Part shown: positions 7,903 through 15,925 of the stretch, in pieces | Position numbering within the stretch: the stretch's first letter is position 1 | Layout of the letters: each line of letters begins with the position of its first letter | DNA from: Anaerosacchariphilus polymeriproducens | Lineage (GTDB): Bacteria > Bacillota > Clostridia > Lachnospirales > Lachnospiraceae | Direction of reading: 5' to 3' | Length of the DNA stretch: 64,000 nt | NCBI RefSeq assembly: GCF_003363435.1 | Contig: NZ_QRCT01000034.1 | Span: 248,001 to 312,000 of the forward strand | Notes under the pieces: model-generated | Databases searched by the model: none | The model's input: the letters and a program-made list of their open reading frames with translations, nothing else | What the model was told of the DNA's origin: nothing | Position numbers and translations under genes: made by a program

Positions 7903-9558
7903 CTATTCTACAGAAATAACATAATAATAAATCGGCTGACCGCCCCAGTGTAATTCAATATCACAATTTGTATATTTTTCTTCTAAATCATTAACAAGTG
8001 ATTTTGCAGTACTTTCTTCTATTTCCTCACCATAATAAATACTAATTAATTCGGAATCAATATCCACCAATTGATCTATCATATCCTTTGTTGTCTCTTT
8101 AATATCGGGTCCTACTGATAATATTGAAGAATCACCAATACCCATTATATCATTTTGTGAAATTTCTTTACCATCTATATTGGTATCTCTAACTGCATAT
8201 GTTACCTGACCGGTTTTTACTCTGACAATTTCTTCAAGCATTTGCTTTTCATTTTCTGTTTGAGATCTATCAGGTATAAAGTTAATTAATGCAGTGATAC
8301 CTTGTGGAATCGTTTTTGTCGGAATTACAATAACTTTTTTATCTGTTGTTAACTCTTGTGCCTGATTCGCAGCTAGTATAATATTTTTATTGTTAGGTAA
8401 AATAAATACATTTTTTGCATTAACGCTTTCAATAGCATTTATCATATCTTCAGTACTAGGATTCATTGTCTGTCCGCCTTCAATAATATAATCAACTCCC
8501 AGACCTTTAAAAATTTCATTCATTCCTTCTCCGATTGAAACAGATATAAAGCCTACTTCTTTGGGAGGGACATTTTCTTTCAATTGTTCTTCTGCTTTTT
8601 TTTGTGCATCTTTTATCACTTTTTCTTCATGCTCTTCTCGCATATTATCAATTTTAATATTTGTAAGAGAACCATAGGTAAGTGCACGTTGAATCGCCAA
8701 ACCGGGATCATTCGTATGTACATGCACTTTTACAATATCTTCATCAGATACAACGACAATCGAATCTCCAATTGAGCTTAAATACTTCTTAAACTCAATC
8801 TCTGTTTTCTCTAAATATTCATTTTCGAGCATAATAATAAATTCTGTACAATAACCAAATTTAATATCAACATCCGATTGATTATCCGATTTTATTCTAT
8901 TATCTTGCCCATTAGTAGAAATTGTAAGAGTTACTTCTTTCCCCATAAAAGCATCAAATGCACCTTTTAAAACCTCTAATAATCCTTGACCGCCGGAATC
9001 TACAACGCCTGCTTGTTTTAGAACCGGAAGCATTTCCGGTGTTTGGCTCAATACATATTCTGCATGATCAATTACTTTTTCCATAAATATAACTAAATCA
9101 TCTGATTCTTCTTGAATCGCTAATTCACTTGCTTTATCAGCTGCACCTTTTGCAACCGTAAGGATAGTACCCTCTTTGGGCTTCATAACTGCTTTATATG
9201 CAGTTTCAACGGCTTTTTGGAATGCGTTCGCCAAATCCATTGCATCAATTTGATCCAAATCTTTAATTCCTCTCGTAAAACCTCGGAATAATTGCGATAA
9301 AATAACGCCAGAGTTTCCTCTTGCGCCTCTTAAAGAACCAAAGGAAATGGCTTTTGCCAGTTCTTCCATAGTTGGATTTTTTAAATTTTTAACTTCTTTT
9401 GCTGCAGCCATGATAGTCATTGTCATATTTGTCCCTGTATCTCCATCTGGTACAGGAAAAACATTCAACTCATTAATCCATTCTTTTTTTTGCTCTAGAT
9501 TTTCTGCACCAGCCAAAAACATCTTGGAAAGCATGCCTGCATCTATTGTATTTTTCAC
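7903..9558 (-). CDS. fakA: FakA/YloV-family fatty acid kinase (DhaL domain)
   Basis: Soluble ATP-dependent kinase that, with a separate fatty-acid-binding FakB (DegV) protein, makes acyl-phosphate for phospholipid synthesis. The N-terminal DhaL nucleotide domain (about 1-200) carries PVPDGDTGTNM, which binds Mg-ATP, and GARGNSGVILSQ. The C-terminal half is the YloV/DAK1-like regulatory part. Length 551 aa fits FakA. The start is a GTG at 9558 behind AAGGAGG. It is coupled to yloU, the usual arrangement in Firmicutes. FakB is not in the window. Confidence 0.9.
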   Translation of the reverse strand: MKNTIDAGMLSKMFLAGAENLEQKKEWINELNVFPVPDGDTGTNMTMTIMAAAKEVKNLKNPTMEELAKAISFGSLRGARGNSGVILSQLFRGFTRGIKDLDQIDAMDLANAFQKAVETAYKAVMKPKEGTILTVAKGAADKASELAIQEESDDLVIFMEKVIDHAEYVLSQTPEMLPVLKQAGVVDSGGQGLLEVLKGAFDAFMGKEVTLTISTNGQDNRIKSDNQSDVDIKFGYCTEFIIMLENEYLEKTEIEFKKYLSSIGDSIVVVSDEDIVKVHVHTNDPGLAIQRALTYGSLTNIKIDNMREEHEEKVIKDAQKKAEEQLKENVPPKEVGFISVSIGEGMNEIFKGLGVDYIIEGGQTMNPSTEDMINAIESVNAKNVFILPNNKNIILAANQAQELTTDKKVIVIPTKTIPQGITALINFIPDRSQTENEKQMLEEIVRVKTGQVTYAVRDTNIDGKEISQNDIMGIGDSSILSVGPDIKETTKDMIDQLVDIDSELISIYYGEEIEESTAKSLVNDLEEKYTNCDIELHWGGQPIYYYVISVE

Positions 9559-9577
9559 AATGTGTTCCTCCTTAAGA

Positions 9578-9934
9578 CTAATCTATTACTCTTACACCTT
9601 CAACAAAAATATTTATTTTTTCTATTTTCATTCCGGTGAACTCTTCAACCTTATATTTTACATTGCAAATCAAATTATCTGCAACGGAAGATATATTAAC
9701 ACCATAAACAACGATTACATGAAAATCTAAAGTAATCATATTATCTTGAATTCGCACATTAATTCCATGTGACAGGCTTTCTTTTTTTAGAAGTTTTACT
9801 AAACCATCTTTTACATTCACAGTAGCCATACCAACTATACCAAAACATTCTACTGCGATAGAGCCGGCATACGTTGAAATAACATCTATATCGATTAACA
9901 CTTTCCCTAACTGTGTATTCATCTGTCCTTTCAT
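9578..9934 (-). CDS. yloU: Asp23/Gls24 family envelope stress protein YloU
   Basis: Small (118 aa) Asp23-family protein, found beside FakA/YloV in most Firmicutes. Family members are thought to associate with the membrane or envelope, and their link to fatty acid activation is unclear. The motif IAVECFGIVGMA near residue 30 and the DFHVIVVYGVNI strand are typical. GGAGGT lies upstream of the start. It is the first gene of yloU-fakA(-recG), with its promoter in the gap shared with rpmB. Confidence 0.88.
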   Translation of the reverse strand: MKGQMNTQLGKVLIDIDVISTYAGSIAVECFGIVGMATVNVKDGLVKLLKKESLSHGINVRIQDNMITLDFHVIVVYGVNISSVADNLICNVKYKVEEFTGMKIEKINIFVEGVRVID

Positions 9935-9991
9935 ATTAGTACCTCCATTTAATTTAATTTATAAACGAGTATTTACTTCATACGTATTAGT

Positions 9992-10020
9992 ATTATAACC
10001 TCATTTCCATAAAAATGAAA
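9992..10020 (-). promoter_or_regulatory. Probable promoter of yloU-fakA
   Basis: Minus strand: TTTCAT (10020-10015), 17-nt spacer, TATAAT (9997-9992). The -10 is perfect and the -35 weak. Confidence 0.45.
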
Positions 10021-10090
10021 TACAAATTTTAGAAAATTCATTTTTCAATTGGATTTACATGTTATTTCAACAGATTTTTTTAATTTTCAC

Positions 10091-10119
10091 TTGCATTATG
10101 AATTGGTATCTGATAAAAT
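10091..10119 (+). promoter_or_regulatory. Promoter of rpmB
   Basis: TTGCAT, a 17-nt spacer and TAAAAT lie about 38 nt upstream of the rpmB start codon. Confidence 0.65.
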
Positions 10120-10156
10120 ACATATGTTGCTTATTAAATGGCAAGGAGGTGCAATC

Positions 10157-10342
10157 ATGGCAAAATGTAGTATTTGTGGAAAAGGTGCTCACTTCGGAAA
10201 CAATGTGAGTCATTCTCATAGAAAAACAAACAAAATGTGGAAATCAAACATTAAATCAGTTAAATGTAAAGTAAATGGTGCTGCTAAAAAAATTTATGTA
10301 TGTACTTCTTGTTTGAAATCCGGTAAAGTTGAAAGAGTTTAG
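10157..10342 (+). CDS. rpmB: 50S ribosomal protein L28
   Basis: Large-subunit ribosomal protein of 61 aa. The start MAKCSICGKGAHFGNNVSHS and the SHRKTNKMWKSNIKSV region are diagnostic. It has two CxxC pairs (residues 4/7 and near 49/52), so it is the zinc-binding form. I chose the ATG at 10157 because AAGGAGGT sits 6 nt before it; a longer reading frame starts upstream of the promoter and is not real. It is single, divergent from yloU, and followed by its own terminator, as usual in Clostridia. Confidence 0.96.
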   Translation: MAKCSICGKGAHFGNNVSHSHRKTNKMWKSNIKSVKCKVNGAAKKIYVCTSCLKSGKVERV

Positions 10343-10348
10343 GATCAA

Positions 10349-10397
10349 GAGCTGTCAGAATTAACAAATCGAAAGTTAATTTTGCCAGCCCTTTTTG
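10349..10397 (+). terminator. Intrinsic terminator of rpmB
   Basis: GCTGTCAGAATTAAC pairs with GTTAATTTTGCCAGC with one mismatch and a G-T pair, followed by CCTTTTTG. Confidence 0.75.
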
Positions 10398-10446
10398 TAT
10401 TGAAAGGATGTACACAATTCTACCACTTCTATTATTCTTGAACGTT

Positions 10447-10581
10447 CTAACAGCAAAATAAGTTGTATCCAATTATTAAAAATAGTACAATTAGTAAAAT
10501 TCCAATAAAGTCAGTTATAAACAGCATAATTAACATACCAACTGAAATCCAAAATAGTATAAATCCAATTAATTTTCTCAT
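10447..10581 (-). CDS. Small hydrophobic membrane protein, 44 aa
   Basis: A short frame I read directly on the minus strand: it starts MRKLIGFILFWISVGM and ends IIGYNLFCC. It is almost wholly hydrophobic, with a Lys/Arg start and probably two close membrane segments around the central TDF, and ends in a Cys pair. Small proteins with the pattern LIGFxxFWxxxGMxxML are, as far as I recall, frequent near gerW/ytfJ in Clostridia, but I know of no function. It lies about 60 nt downstream of gerW in the same direction. The binding site (GGTGTG) is weak, so its translation is not certain. Confidence 0.6.
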   Translation of the reverse strand: MRKLIGFILFWISVGMLIMLFITDFIGILLIVLFLIIGYNLFCC

Positions 10582-10642
10582 CACACCAAAAAAGCACACA
10601 CTAATCAATAAATAGTATATGCTAATTTTGATGTTTTATTTC

Positions 10643-11044
10643 TTATTTCCCTTGTTCTTCATCAAACTCTAGTATAACTTCTTCTACATCAGGGTCTTTG
10701 CCTGTTTCTTCTTTCTTTGATGTAAACTTATTTACAAAATCAGGAACCATATCAAGGATTTTAGTTATACTATCTTGATTCTTAACATTTACCAATTTCG
10801 TGGTTCCATTTTGAATTACCAATACAGCACTAGGAGATATTTTACCTCCCATACCACCACCACCATTATTTTTCTTTTCTTCTGCAAATGCCCCTGCAGC
10901 TACACCAAATGAAACATCAACTAATGGTAATATAATAGTATCCCCAATATGAGTCGCATCTCCTACTACAGTTTTTGTTGTAATAAAATTATCCATTCCT
11001 TTAAATAATGATTCTACTGTGGATGTAAAACTATTATCTGTCAT
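10643..11044 (-). CDS. gerW: GerW/YtfJ family sporulation protein
   Basis: A 133-aa member of the GerW (YtfJ) family, needed in Bacillus subtilis for efficient spore germination and made in the forespore. The N-terminal SLFKGMDNFITTKTVVGD segment and the Gly-rich GGGGMGGKISPSAVLV core are the family hallmarks; the tail is acidic. The start follows AAGGAGGAAG. It lies right after the DUF2953 gene, the same order as ytfI-ytfJ in B. subtilis. Function in this organism is inferred from family and spore-former context. Confidence 0.9.
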   Translation of the reverse strand: MTDNSFTSTVESLFKGMDNFITTKTVVGDATHIGDTIILPLVDVSFGVAAGAFAEEKKNNGGGGMGGKISPSAVLVIQNGTTKLVNVKNQDSITKILDMVPDFVNKFTSKKEETGKDPDVEEVILEFDEEQGK

Positions 11045-11070
11045 CTTTCTTCCTCCTTAACTTCTTTGAG

Positions 11071-11997
11071 CTATTTTTTTTCTTTCACTGCATCTAATCT
11101 ACGTAATGCATATTTAATATTTTTATTCCAATATAAACGTATGAATATTTTTAAGAGAACAAATACTTGTACTCTTCCTTTTACAAAAATGCTACCTTCC
11201 AGTATTGAATGTTCAAAATTAGGAATTACACTAATATTTTTATGAAATAGGGGATAAAACAAACTAATTCCACCTAATACTTGTCCTGTTAAAGCTGGAT
11301 CTTCTAATCCAAAATGTAAATACATTTTAAATTTTTTAGGCTTACAATGTTTTAAAAAATATAAGAACTGCTCTTTTATTTTATGAATTGCTAATTTGAC
11401 TTTTTCATCATTCCAAATATCTTTATATTCTTGACAAGTATTGATTAACATTCTTATTTTATCACAAAATTTCCGGACTGTATATTTTAGATTAATAATT
11501 TTTTCTTTTAGTGACAACCAAATGCCTTTTCTTTTTTTACTTTTTTTTGTTGTTTTATTATTTTGATATGATTCTTCTTTAATATTATCAACAGATTCGT
11601 TTTTATTATCTTCTATTTTATTTCCAGGGTCTTCATCTATAAAATCATCTTTTTCAATTTTAGAAATTTTAGGACTATTTTTCTTTAATTTTTTTCTATT
11701 ACTTTTAGTTTTCTTCTTTTTTTGTTTTTCTTCTTTTGAAAAAGGAAGTTTGAAGGGGATTCCTACAATTCTAAGAATCAAATTAAATTGTTTCATTTCA
11801 TAACGAAAAGAAATGGCCACCAAATGAAAGAGCCAGGATACTGTCCCTTGCATTTTAGTTTTTTCACCCATTTCACCTCTTAGTTTATATTTAATTGGTA
11901 AAAACAAAATAAGTAGTAATAGTACCAAGATTACTCCGAGTATTACCAAAAGAACTATTCCTATTATTTTTAGTATAACCCATAATATATGTAGCAT
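11071..11997 (-). CDS. DUF2953 (YtfI-like) membrane protein
   Basis: A 308-aa protein with an N-terminal membrane segment (about 5-33, very Leu/Ile/Val-rich), a conserved SWLFHLVAISFRY stretch, a long Lys/Asp/Glu/Asn-rich low-complexity linker at about 90-160, and a C-terminal DUF2953 region with YLHFGLEDPALTGQVLG. YtfI of B. subtilis has the same domain and the same place upstream of ytfJ. The function is unknown but linked to sporulation or germination through its neighbour. The linker is coded by A/T-rich repeats of Lys codons, which is common in this genome. Confidence 0.82.
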   Translation of the reverse strand: MLHILWVILKIIGIVLLVILGVILVLLLLILFLPIKYKLRGEMGEKTKMQGTVSWLFHLVAISFRYEMKQFNLILRIVGIPFKLPFSKEEKQKKKKTKSNRKKLKKNSPKISKIEKDDFIDEDPGNKIEDNKNESVDNIKEESYQNNKTTKKSKKRKGIWLSLKEKIINLKYTVRKFCDKIRMLINTCQEYKDIWNDEKVKLAIHKIKEQFLYFLKHCKPKKFKMYLHFGLEDPALTGQVLGGISLFYPLFHKNISVIPNFEHSILEGSIFVKGRVQVFVLLKIFIRLYWNKNIKYALRRLDAVKEKK

Positions 11998-12010
11998 ATT
12001 CTTTAACCTG

Positions 12011-12349
12011 CTATGAACTTGACATATTTCCTTTCTGACAATTTAAAATAAATTGTCGGATATTAAATTCGCCTGTTTTTTGATATACTTCATCTATAAT
12101 ATCTTTTGCAACAATTAATGCTTCATCATATCCTTTTGCTATTCCGACAATAAATAACTCTCTATTCTTATAATAAGGTTGTAAAAGCTCCGTCACTTGT
12201 ATGATATCTAACAAATTTTGCTCATTAGACGCTAAAGTAATCACATATCCATTCCAAACAATATGTCTATGTTTTACTTGCCATATGAACTTGAAACGGT
12301 CTTTTTTTGCTTTTTCACCAATATATAATTTTCGATACCATTTCATCAT
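12011..12349 (-). CDS. Conserved hypothetical protein upstream of DUF2953
   Basis: I do not recognise a named family. The 112-aa protein is soluble and basic at its N-terminus (KWYRKLYIGEKAKKDR), then has alternating strands and helices (HIVWNGYVITLASNEQNLLDII). It has no signal peptide, metal motif or obvious active site. It sits 13 nt upstream of the DUF2953 gene, so it probably shares a transcript with it and gerW. A sporulation link is inference from position only. Two ATGs start it in tandem behind AAAGGATA. Confidence 0.75.
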   Translation of the reverse strand: MMKWYRKLYIGEKAKKDRFKFIWQVKHRHIVWNGYVITLASNEQNLLDIIQVTELLQPYYKNRELFIVGIAKGYDEALIVAKDIIDEVYQKTGEFNIRQFILNCQKGNMSSS

Positions 12350-12526
12350 TTTTATCTTATCCTTTTAATTCTTCTTTCTAAAGCATTTGCATTGCTTGTA
12401 TTAGTTAATTCATTCCTCTTTATTTATATATTTTACCAAAACAAGGAAAATAAATCATCAAGATTTAAATAATTTATAAATTTTTTATCTAGAATAGGGA
12501 TTGCTATGATTTTCTTCCTATAATAG

Positions 12527-12566
12527 CAAAAAACGTACCGCAATTAATTGATTTCTTGCGATACGT
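12527..12566 (-). terminator. Intrinsic terminator after the NUDIX gene
   Basis: On the minus strand ACGTATCGCAA pairs with TTGCGGTACGT (one G-U pair) and is followed by TTTTTTG. It is 11 nt past the NUDIX stop codon. Confidence 0.78.
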
Positions 12567-12577
12567 CTCGTTCTCAA

Positions 12578-13030
12578 CTAAAAATATTTGCGATTCCCCC
12601 ATAAATTTGCTTTTTTTAAATCTAAATACTCATTATAGGCCTTTTCTAAAATTTGTTTTTCATTAGAAAATTTTAGTAAATGTTGAGCTTCATGGAATTT
12701 ATAATAACCTGAATCAACAAAATATTCTTCACGTTGCGGTTTACTGTAATAACTATCAGCCATCATTAAATACCAGTGAACATCTTTTTCAACTGTATCT
12801 TCTGGAATACTAAATGTATAAGAGCTTTTTCCGATATATTTTATAATAGATGCATTAACACCAGCTTCCTCTAATACTTCTCTTGCTGCCGTATTCTTAT
12901 AATCTTCTCCCGGCTCTACAGTTCCTTTTGGTAAAACCCAGCCTTCATATTTGTTTTTATAATTCTTATATAAAACTAATATTTTTCCGCGAAATATTAC
13001 CACACCGCCACAACTCGTTGCTTCAATCAT
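12578..13030 (-). CDS. NUDIX hydrolase
   Basis: A 150-aa pyrophosphohydrolase. The NUDIX box is complete: G36, E42, R50-E51, E54-E55 and G57 (GTVEPGEDYKNTAAREVLEE), binding Mg and a nucleoside diphosphate linked substrate. The substrate cannot be read from the sequence; Ap4A-type or housecleaning roles are possible. I place the start at 13030 because AGGAGG lies 7 nt upstream and MIEATSCGGVV is a normal NUDIX N-terminus; 22 extra codons upstream look untranslated. It follows the PBP gene by about 100 nt. Confidence 0.88.
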   Translation of the reverse strand: MIEATSCGGVVIFRGKILVLYKNYKNKYEGWVLPKGTVEPGEDYKNTAAREVLEEAGVNASIIKYIGKSSYTFSIPEDTVEKDVHWYLMMADSYYSKPQREEYFVDSGYYKFHEAQHLLKFSNEKQILEKAYNEYLDLKKANLWGNRKYF

Positions 13031-13133
13031 TGCAATACCTCCTGACGTGTGCTGATTACCTATCAAAAGTATACCTCTTTTTCCATAATCATGCAAGTTA
13101 AAATCAATATAGAGCCTCTAACCATATTATTCT

Positions 13134-14600
13134 CTAATTAAAATAAGAATCAAAAATCTTTTTCGCTATAGGAACTGCATATTCGCTTCCTGCACCTGCA
13201 CCTTCTGCAATTACTGCTAAGGCTATTTCTTTTTCACCTTTGTTTGCATATCCTACAAACCAAGAATGACTTTCCCCCTTAACATTACTAAATTCTGCTG
13301 ATCCCGTCTTTCCAGCTGCTTGATAAGATTGTCCGGCTAATGTTTTTGCGGTTCCATTCGTAACAACATTTTCCATATATTCTTGTATGATACCAGCTTC
13401 TTTTTCTGTTAGTAATTTTCCATATGAAACCGGTTTGTTTTTCTTTACAGAAACACCACTGTAATTTTGCGTAGAATCAATTAAATATGGTACCATAAGT
13501 TCGCCATCATTTGCGATTGCACTTGTTATCATAGCCATATGTAATGGAGTGACCTGTGTTTTCCCCTGACCTATTGCTGTCTGCATTATTTCAGATGTAT
13601 CACTTTTTTTCGATAAGACAAAACTACTTTTTTTATATGGCAATTCAAATGGCAGCTTCTGATTAAATAACAAAGATTCACATAACCCTTTAAACTTTGT
13701 ATTATTTAGAGTTAATCCAATATTAGCATAAGATGTATTACAAGATTTTGCAAAAGATGTAATTAAATCTACACTCCCATGAACACTCCCTTTGTAACAA
13801 TTGATGGTAACTCCATCTTTTGTTAAACTCCCCTGGCAATCAAATGTATAATCAGATGCATTCTTATTTTCTCTTAAAAATTCTAAAGTAGTTAAAATTT
13901 TAAAGGTAGAACCCGGAGGATATAATCCTTGTGTTGCACGATTCAATAAAACAGTGCTCGTACTATCTTCACTTGAAACTAATGAATCCCAAATATTATC
14001 TATTTCATTTGGATTGAAATCCGGTTTTGAAACCATTGCTAATATTTTTCCTGTAGAAGGCTCTATCGCAATGACTGCTCCATTTAAGTCACCCAGTGCA
14101 TCATAAGCAGTTTGTTGAACATCCAATAATAACGTTGAAACAACACTGTCTCCCTTATTTTTTTCTTTTTTAAATTCATTATACATCTTTTCTAGAAAAA
14201 AAGCATGGGAACGAAGTAAACTGAAATTGCCTAATGATTCAATTCCTGATTTTCCTTTTGAAGCATAACCAATTACATGCGCAAAAACATTTCCGTAAGG
14301 ATATACTCTGGTTTGATTTCCATCACTTGATACTTCGGTCTTAGCAACCACAGTTCCGTCATTTGTCAGAATATCTCCTCGAACAATTCTGTCTTCAAAG
14401 ACATCTTGTCGTGCATTATAAGGACTATTGATGACTTCTTCACTAACAAAAACATTAAAATAGACAAAATATCCCATTAGTAACATAAATATGCCCAAAA
14501 AAATATAAGTAATTACAGCAAGTTCCTTATTCCTTTCGGACTTTTTCATCTTTTCGTTTTGTCCGTTTAACTTTTCGTTTTTCTTTTTTCGACCTATCAT
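13134..14600 (-). CDS. Class B penicillin-binding protein (PbpA/FtsI-like transpeptidase)
   Basis: Peptidoglycan D,D-transpeptidase anchored by one N-terminal membrane helix (about 26-51). The three active-site motifs are S231-TFK, S286-CN and K431-TG. There are no PASTA repeats, and 488 aa is short, like the PbpA paired with RodA/FtsW in many Gram-positives. The ATG at 14600 follows GAAGGTGA. This puts its first 74 nt inside the end of the upstream SEDS gene in another frame. The pair forms a SEDS polymerase-transpeptidase unit for elongation, division or spore cortex; which one is not clear. Confidence 0.92.
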   Translation of the reverse strand: MIGRKKKNEKLNGQNEKMKKSERNKELAVITYIFLGIFMLLMGYFVYFNVFVSEEVINSPYNARQDVFEDRIVRGDILTNDGTVVAKTEVSSDGNQTRVYPYGNVFAHVIGYASKGKSGIESLGNFSLLRSHAFFLEKMYNEFKKEKNKGDSVVSTLLLDVQQTAYDALGDLNGAVIAIEPSTGKILAMVSKPDFNPNEIDNIWDSLVSSEDSTSTVLLNRATQGLYPPGSTFKILTTLEFLRENKNASDYTFDCQGSLTKDGVTINCYKGSVHGSVDLITSFAKSCNTSYANIGLTLNNTKFKGLCESLLFNQKLPFELPYKKSSFVLSKKSDTSEIMQTAIGQGKTQVTPLHMAMITSAIANDGELMVPYLIDSTQNYSGVSVKKNKPVSYGKLLTEKEAGIIQEYMENVVTNGTAKTLAGQSYQAAGKTGSAEFSNVKGESHSWFVGYANKGEKEIALAVIAEGAGAGSEYAVPIAKKIFDSYFN

Positions 14601-15912
14601 TATTTTCACCTTCATCTTGTCTTAAAATATAAAGTCCTTGTATTATCGCAAATATTATTAGTGTACTAAACAAGGAACTTCCTCCATAACTCACCAATGG
14701 TAATGTTACCCCTGTTGACGGTATGAATTTGGTAACTCCACCGATTGTTAAAAAAACTTGAAACCCATAAACAGTTCCTAATCCCAACGCAATCAGTTTA
14801 TAAAATTGTTCTTTCATTTGTAGTGCAATATTTAAAAACATAATGAAACAACTAATGCAAACAAGTATAAGACATAAAGCAAAAATCCCACCAAGTTCTT
14901 CTGAGATAGCAGAAAAAATAAAGTCTTGTTCCACTACAGGAATTTTTTTAGGCAATCCCTGATATAAGCCCAGCCCAAACCAGCCACCGGTTCCGATCGC
15001 AAACAAAGATTGTGTAATCTGATAGCCTTCTCCTTTCATTACAGCCCAAGGATCTTTCCAGGCTAATACACGTACTCGGACATGCCGGAACAGAAAATAT
15101 GCAATAACAGCGGCAAAACTTCCGCTCACTAAACCACCTAAAGCATATAGCGGTCTTTTAGTTGCAACATAAAGCATTACCAAATATACGATAAAGAATA
15201 TAAGTGCACCACCTAAATCTTTTGATATAACTAAAAACAATACATGTAATGCTGCCATTATTGTAGTCTTTATAAGATGTCTCAACTCTGTAGACTGGCA
15301 TAGCATGGAGGAAACAAAAAACACGAACATAATCTTTACGAACTCGGATGGTTGAATTGAAATACCTCCGATTGAAAAAGACAGCTTAGCTCCATAACTT
15401 ACTCTTCCTGCAACAGCAATCGCTGCTAATAAAAATATCCCTCCAATACCATATATCCAAGTCAATTTTTTAAGATATTTTATCTTATGAATAAAAAATG
15501 GAATAAACAATGTTATAATCATCGAAATTACTGCAATAAAAAATTGCTTTTGAGCTTTATCCAATGATAAACGGGACAACATAATAAAACTAATGACTAA
15601 CAGCATACACATATTATTTACTACTAATCTCGATGCCTTTGGATATAAAAATCGATATAATATTAAGATCGATGCCAGTAATATAACCTGATATGCATAA
15701 AAAATAATAATTTCTTTATTTTCAGATTTAATTAATATATCTACATTCGCAATAAAATGAATAAAAAACATTAGACGGTTCTGCCCTGAAAAAATAGCTG
15801 CTTTGTCTTCATCCGTTTTTCTATTACTAAATACACTAAAGCAAAGATATGCATAAACAGCGAAGAAGATGATTATAAGATATTTTGACGCCTCTACAAT
15901 TATATTTACCAT
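14527..15912 (-). CDS. FtsW/RodA/SpoVE-family SEDS glycosyltransferase
   Basis: Polytopic membrane protein (461 aa) that polymerises lipid II. The family signature appears as IQPSEFVKI, DLGGALIFF, the ITQSLFAIGTGGWFGLGL loop and STGVTLPLVSYGGSS. Compared with the typical 380-400 aa it has an N-terminal extension with about three extra hydrophobic segments, known in FtsW-like proteins paired with PbpA. The C-tail is strongly Lys/Arg-rich and overlaps the PBP gene. Whether it acts in elongation, division or sporulation cannot be decided here. Confidence 0.92.
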   Translation of the reverse strand: MVNIIVEASKYLIIIFFAVYAYLCFSVFSNRKTDEDKAAIFSGQNRLMFFIHFIANVDILIKSENKEIIIFYAYQVILLASILILYRFLYPKASRLVVNNMCMLLVISFIMLSRLSLDKAQKQFFIAVISMIITLFIPFFIHKIKYLKKLTWIYGIGGIFLLAAIAVAGRVSYGAKLSFSIGGISIQPSEFVKIMFVFFVSSMLCQSTELRHLIKTTIMAALHVLFLVISKDLGGALIFFIVYLVMLYVATKRPLYALGGLVSGSFAAVIAYFLFRHVRVRVLAWKDPWAVMKGEGYQITQSLFAIGTGGWFGLGLYQGLPKKIPVVEQDFIFSAISEELGGIFALCLILVCISCFIMFLNIALQMKEQFYKLIALGLGTVYGFQVFLTIGGVTKFIPSTGVTLPLVSYGGSSLFSTLIIFAIIQGLYILRQDEGENNDRSKKEKRKVKRTKRKDEKVRKE

Positions 15913-15925
15913 TTAATCCACCACC

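Noticed and set aside
10284-10472. 62-codon minus-strand frame over the rpmB end and terminator
   Set aside because: It overlaps rpmB and the terminator hairpin, has no ribosome site and no recognisable pattern; the neighbouring 44-aa frame at 10447-10581 looks far more like a protein.
12350-12526. Promoter for the 112-aa/DUF2953/gerW unit
   Set aside because: Several A/T-rich boxes exist but none gave a convincing -35/-10 pair at normal spacing.
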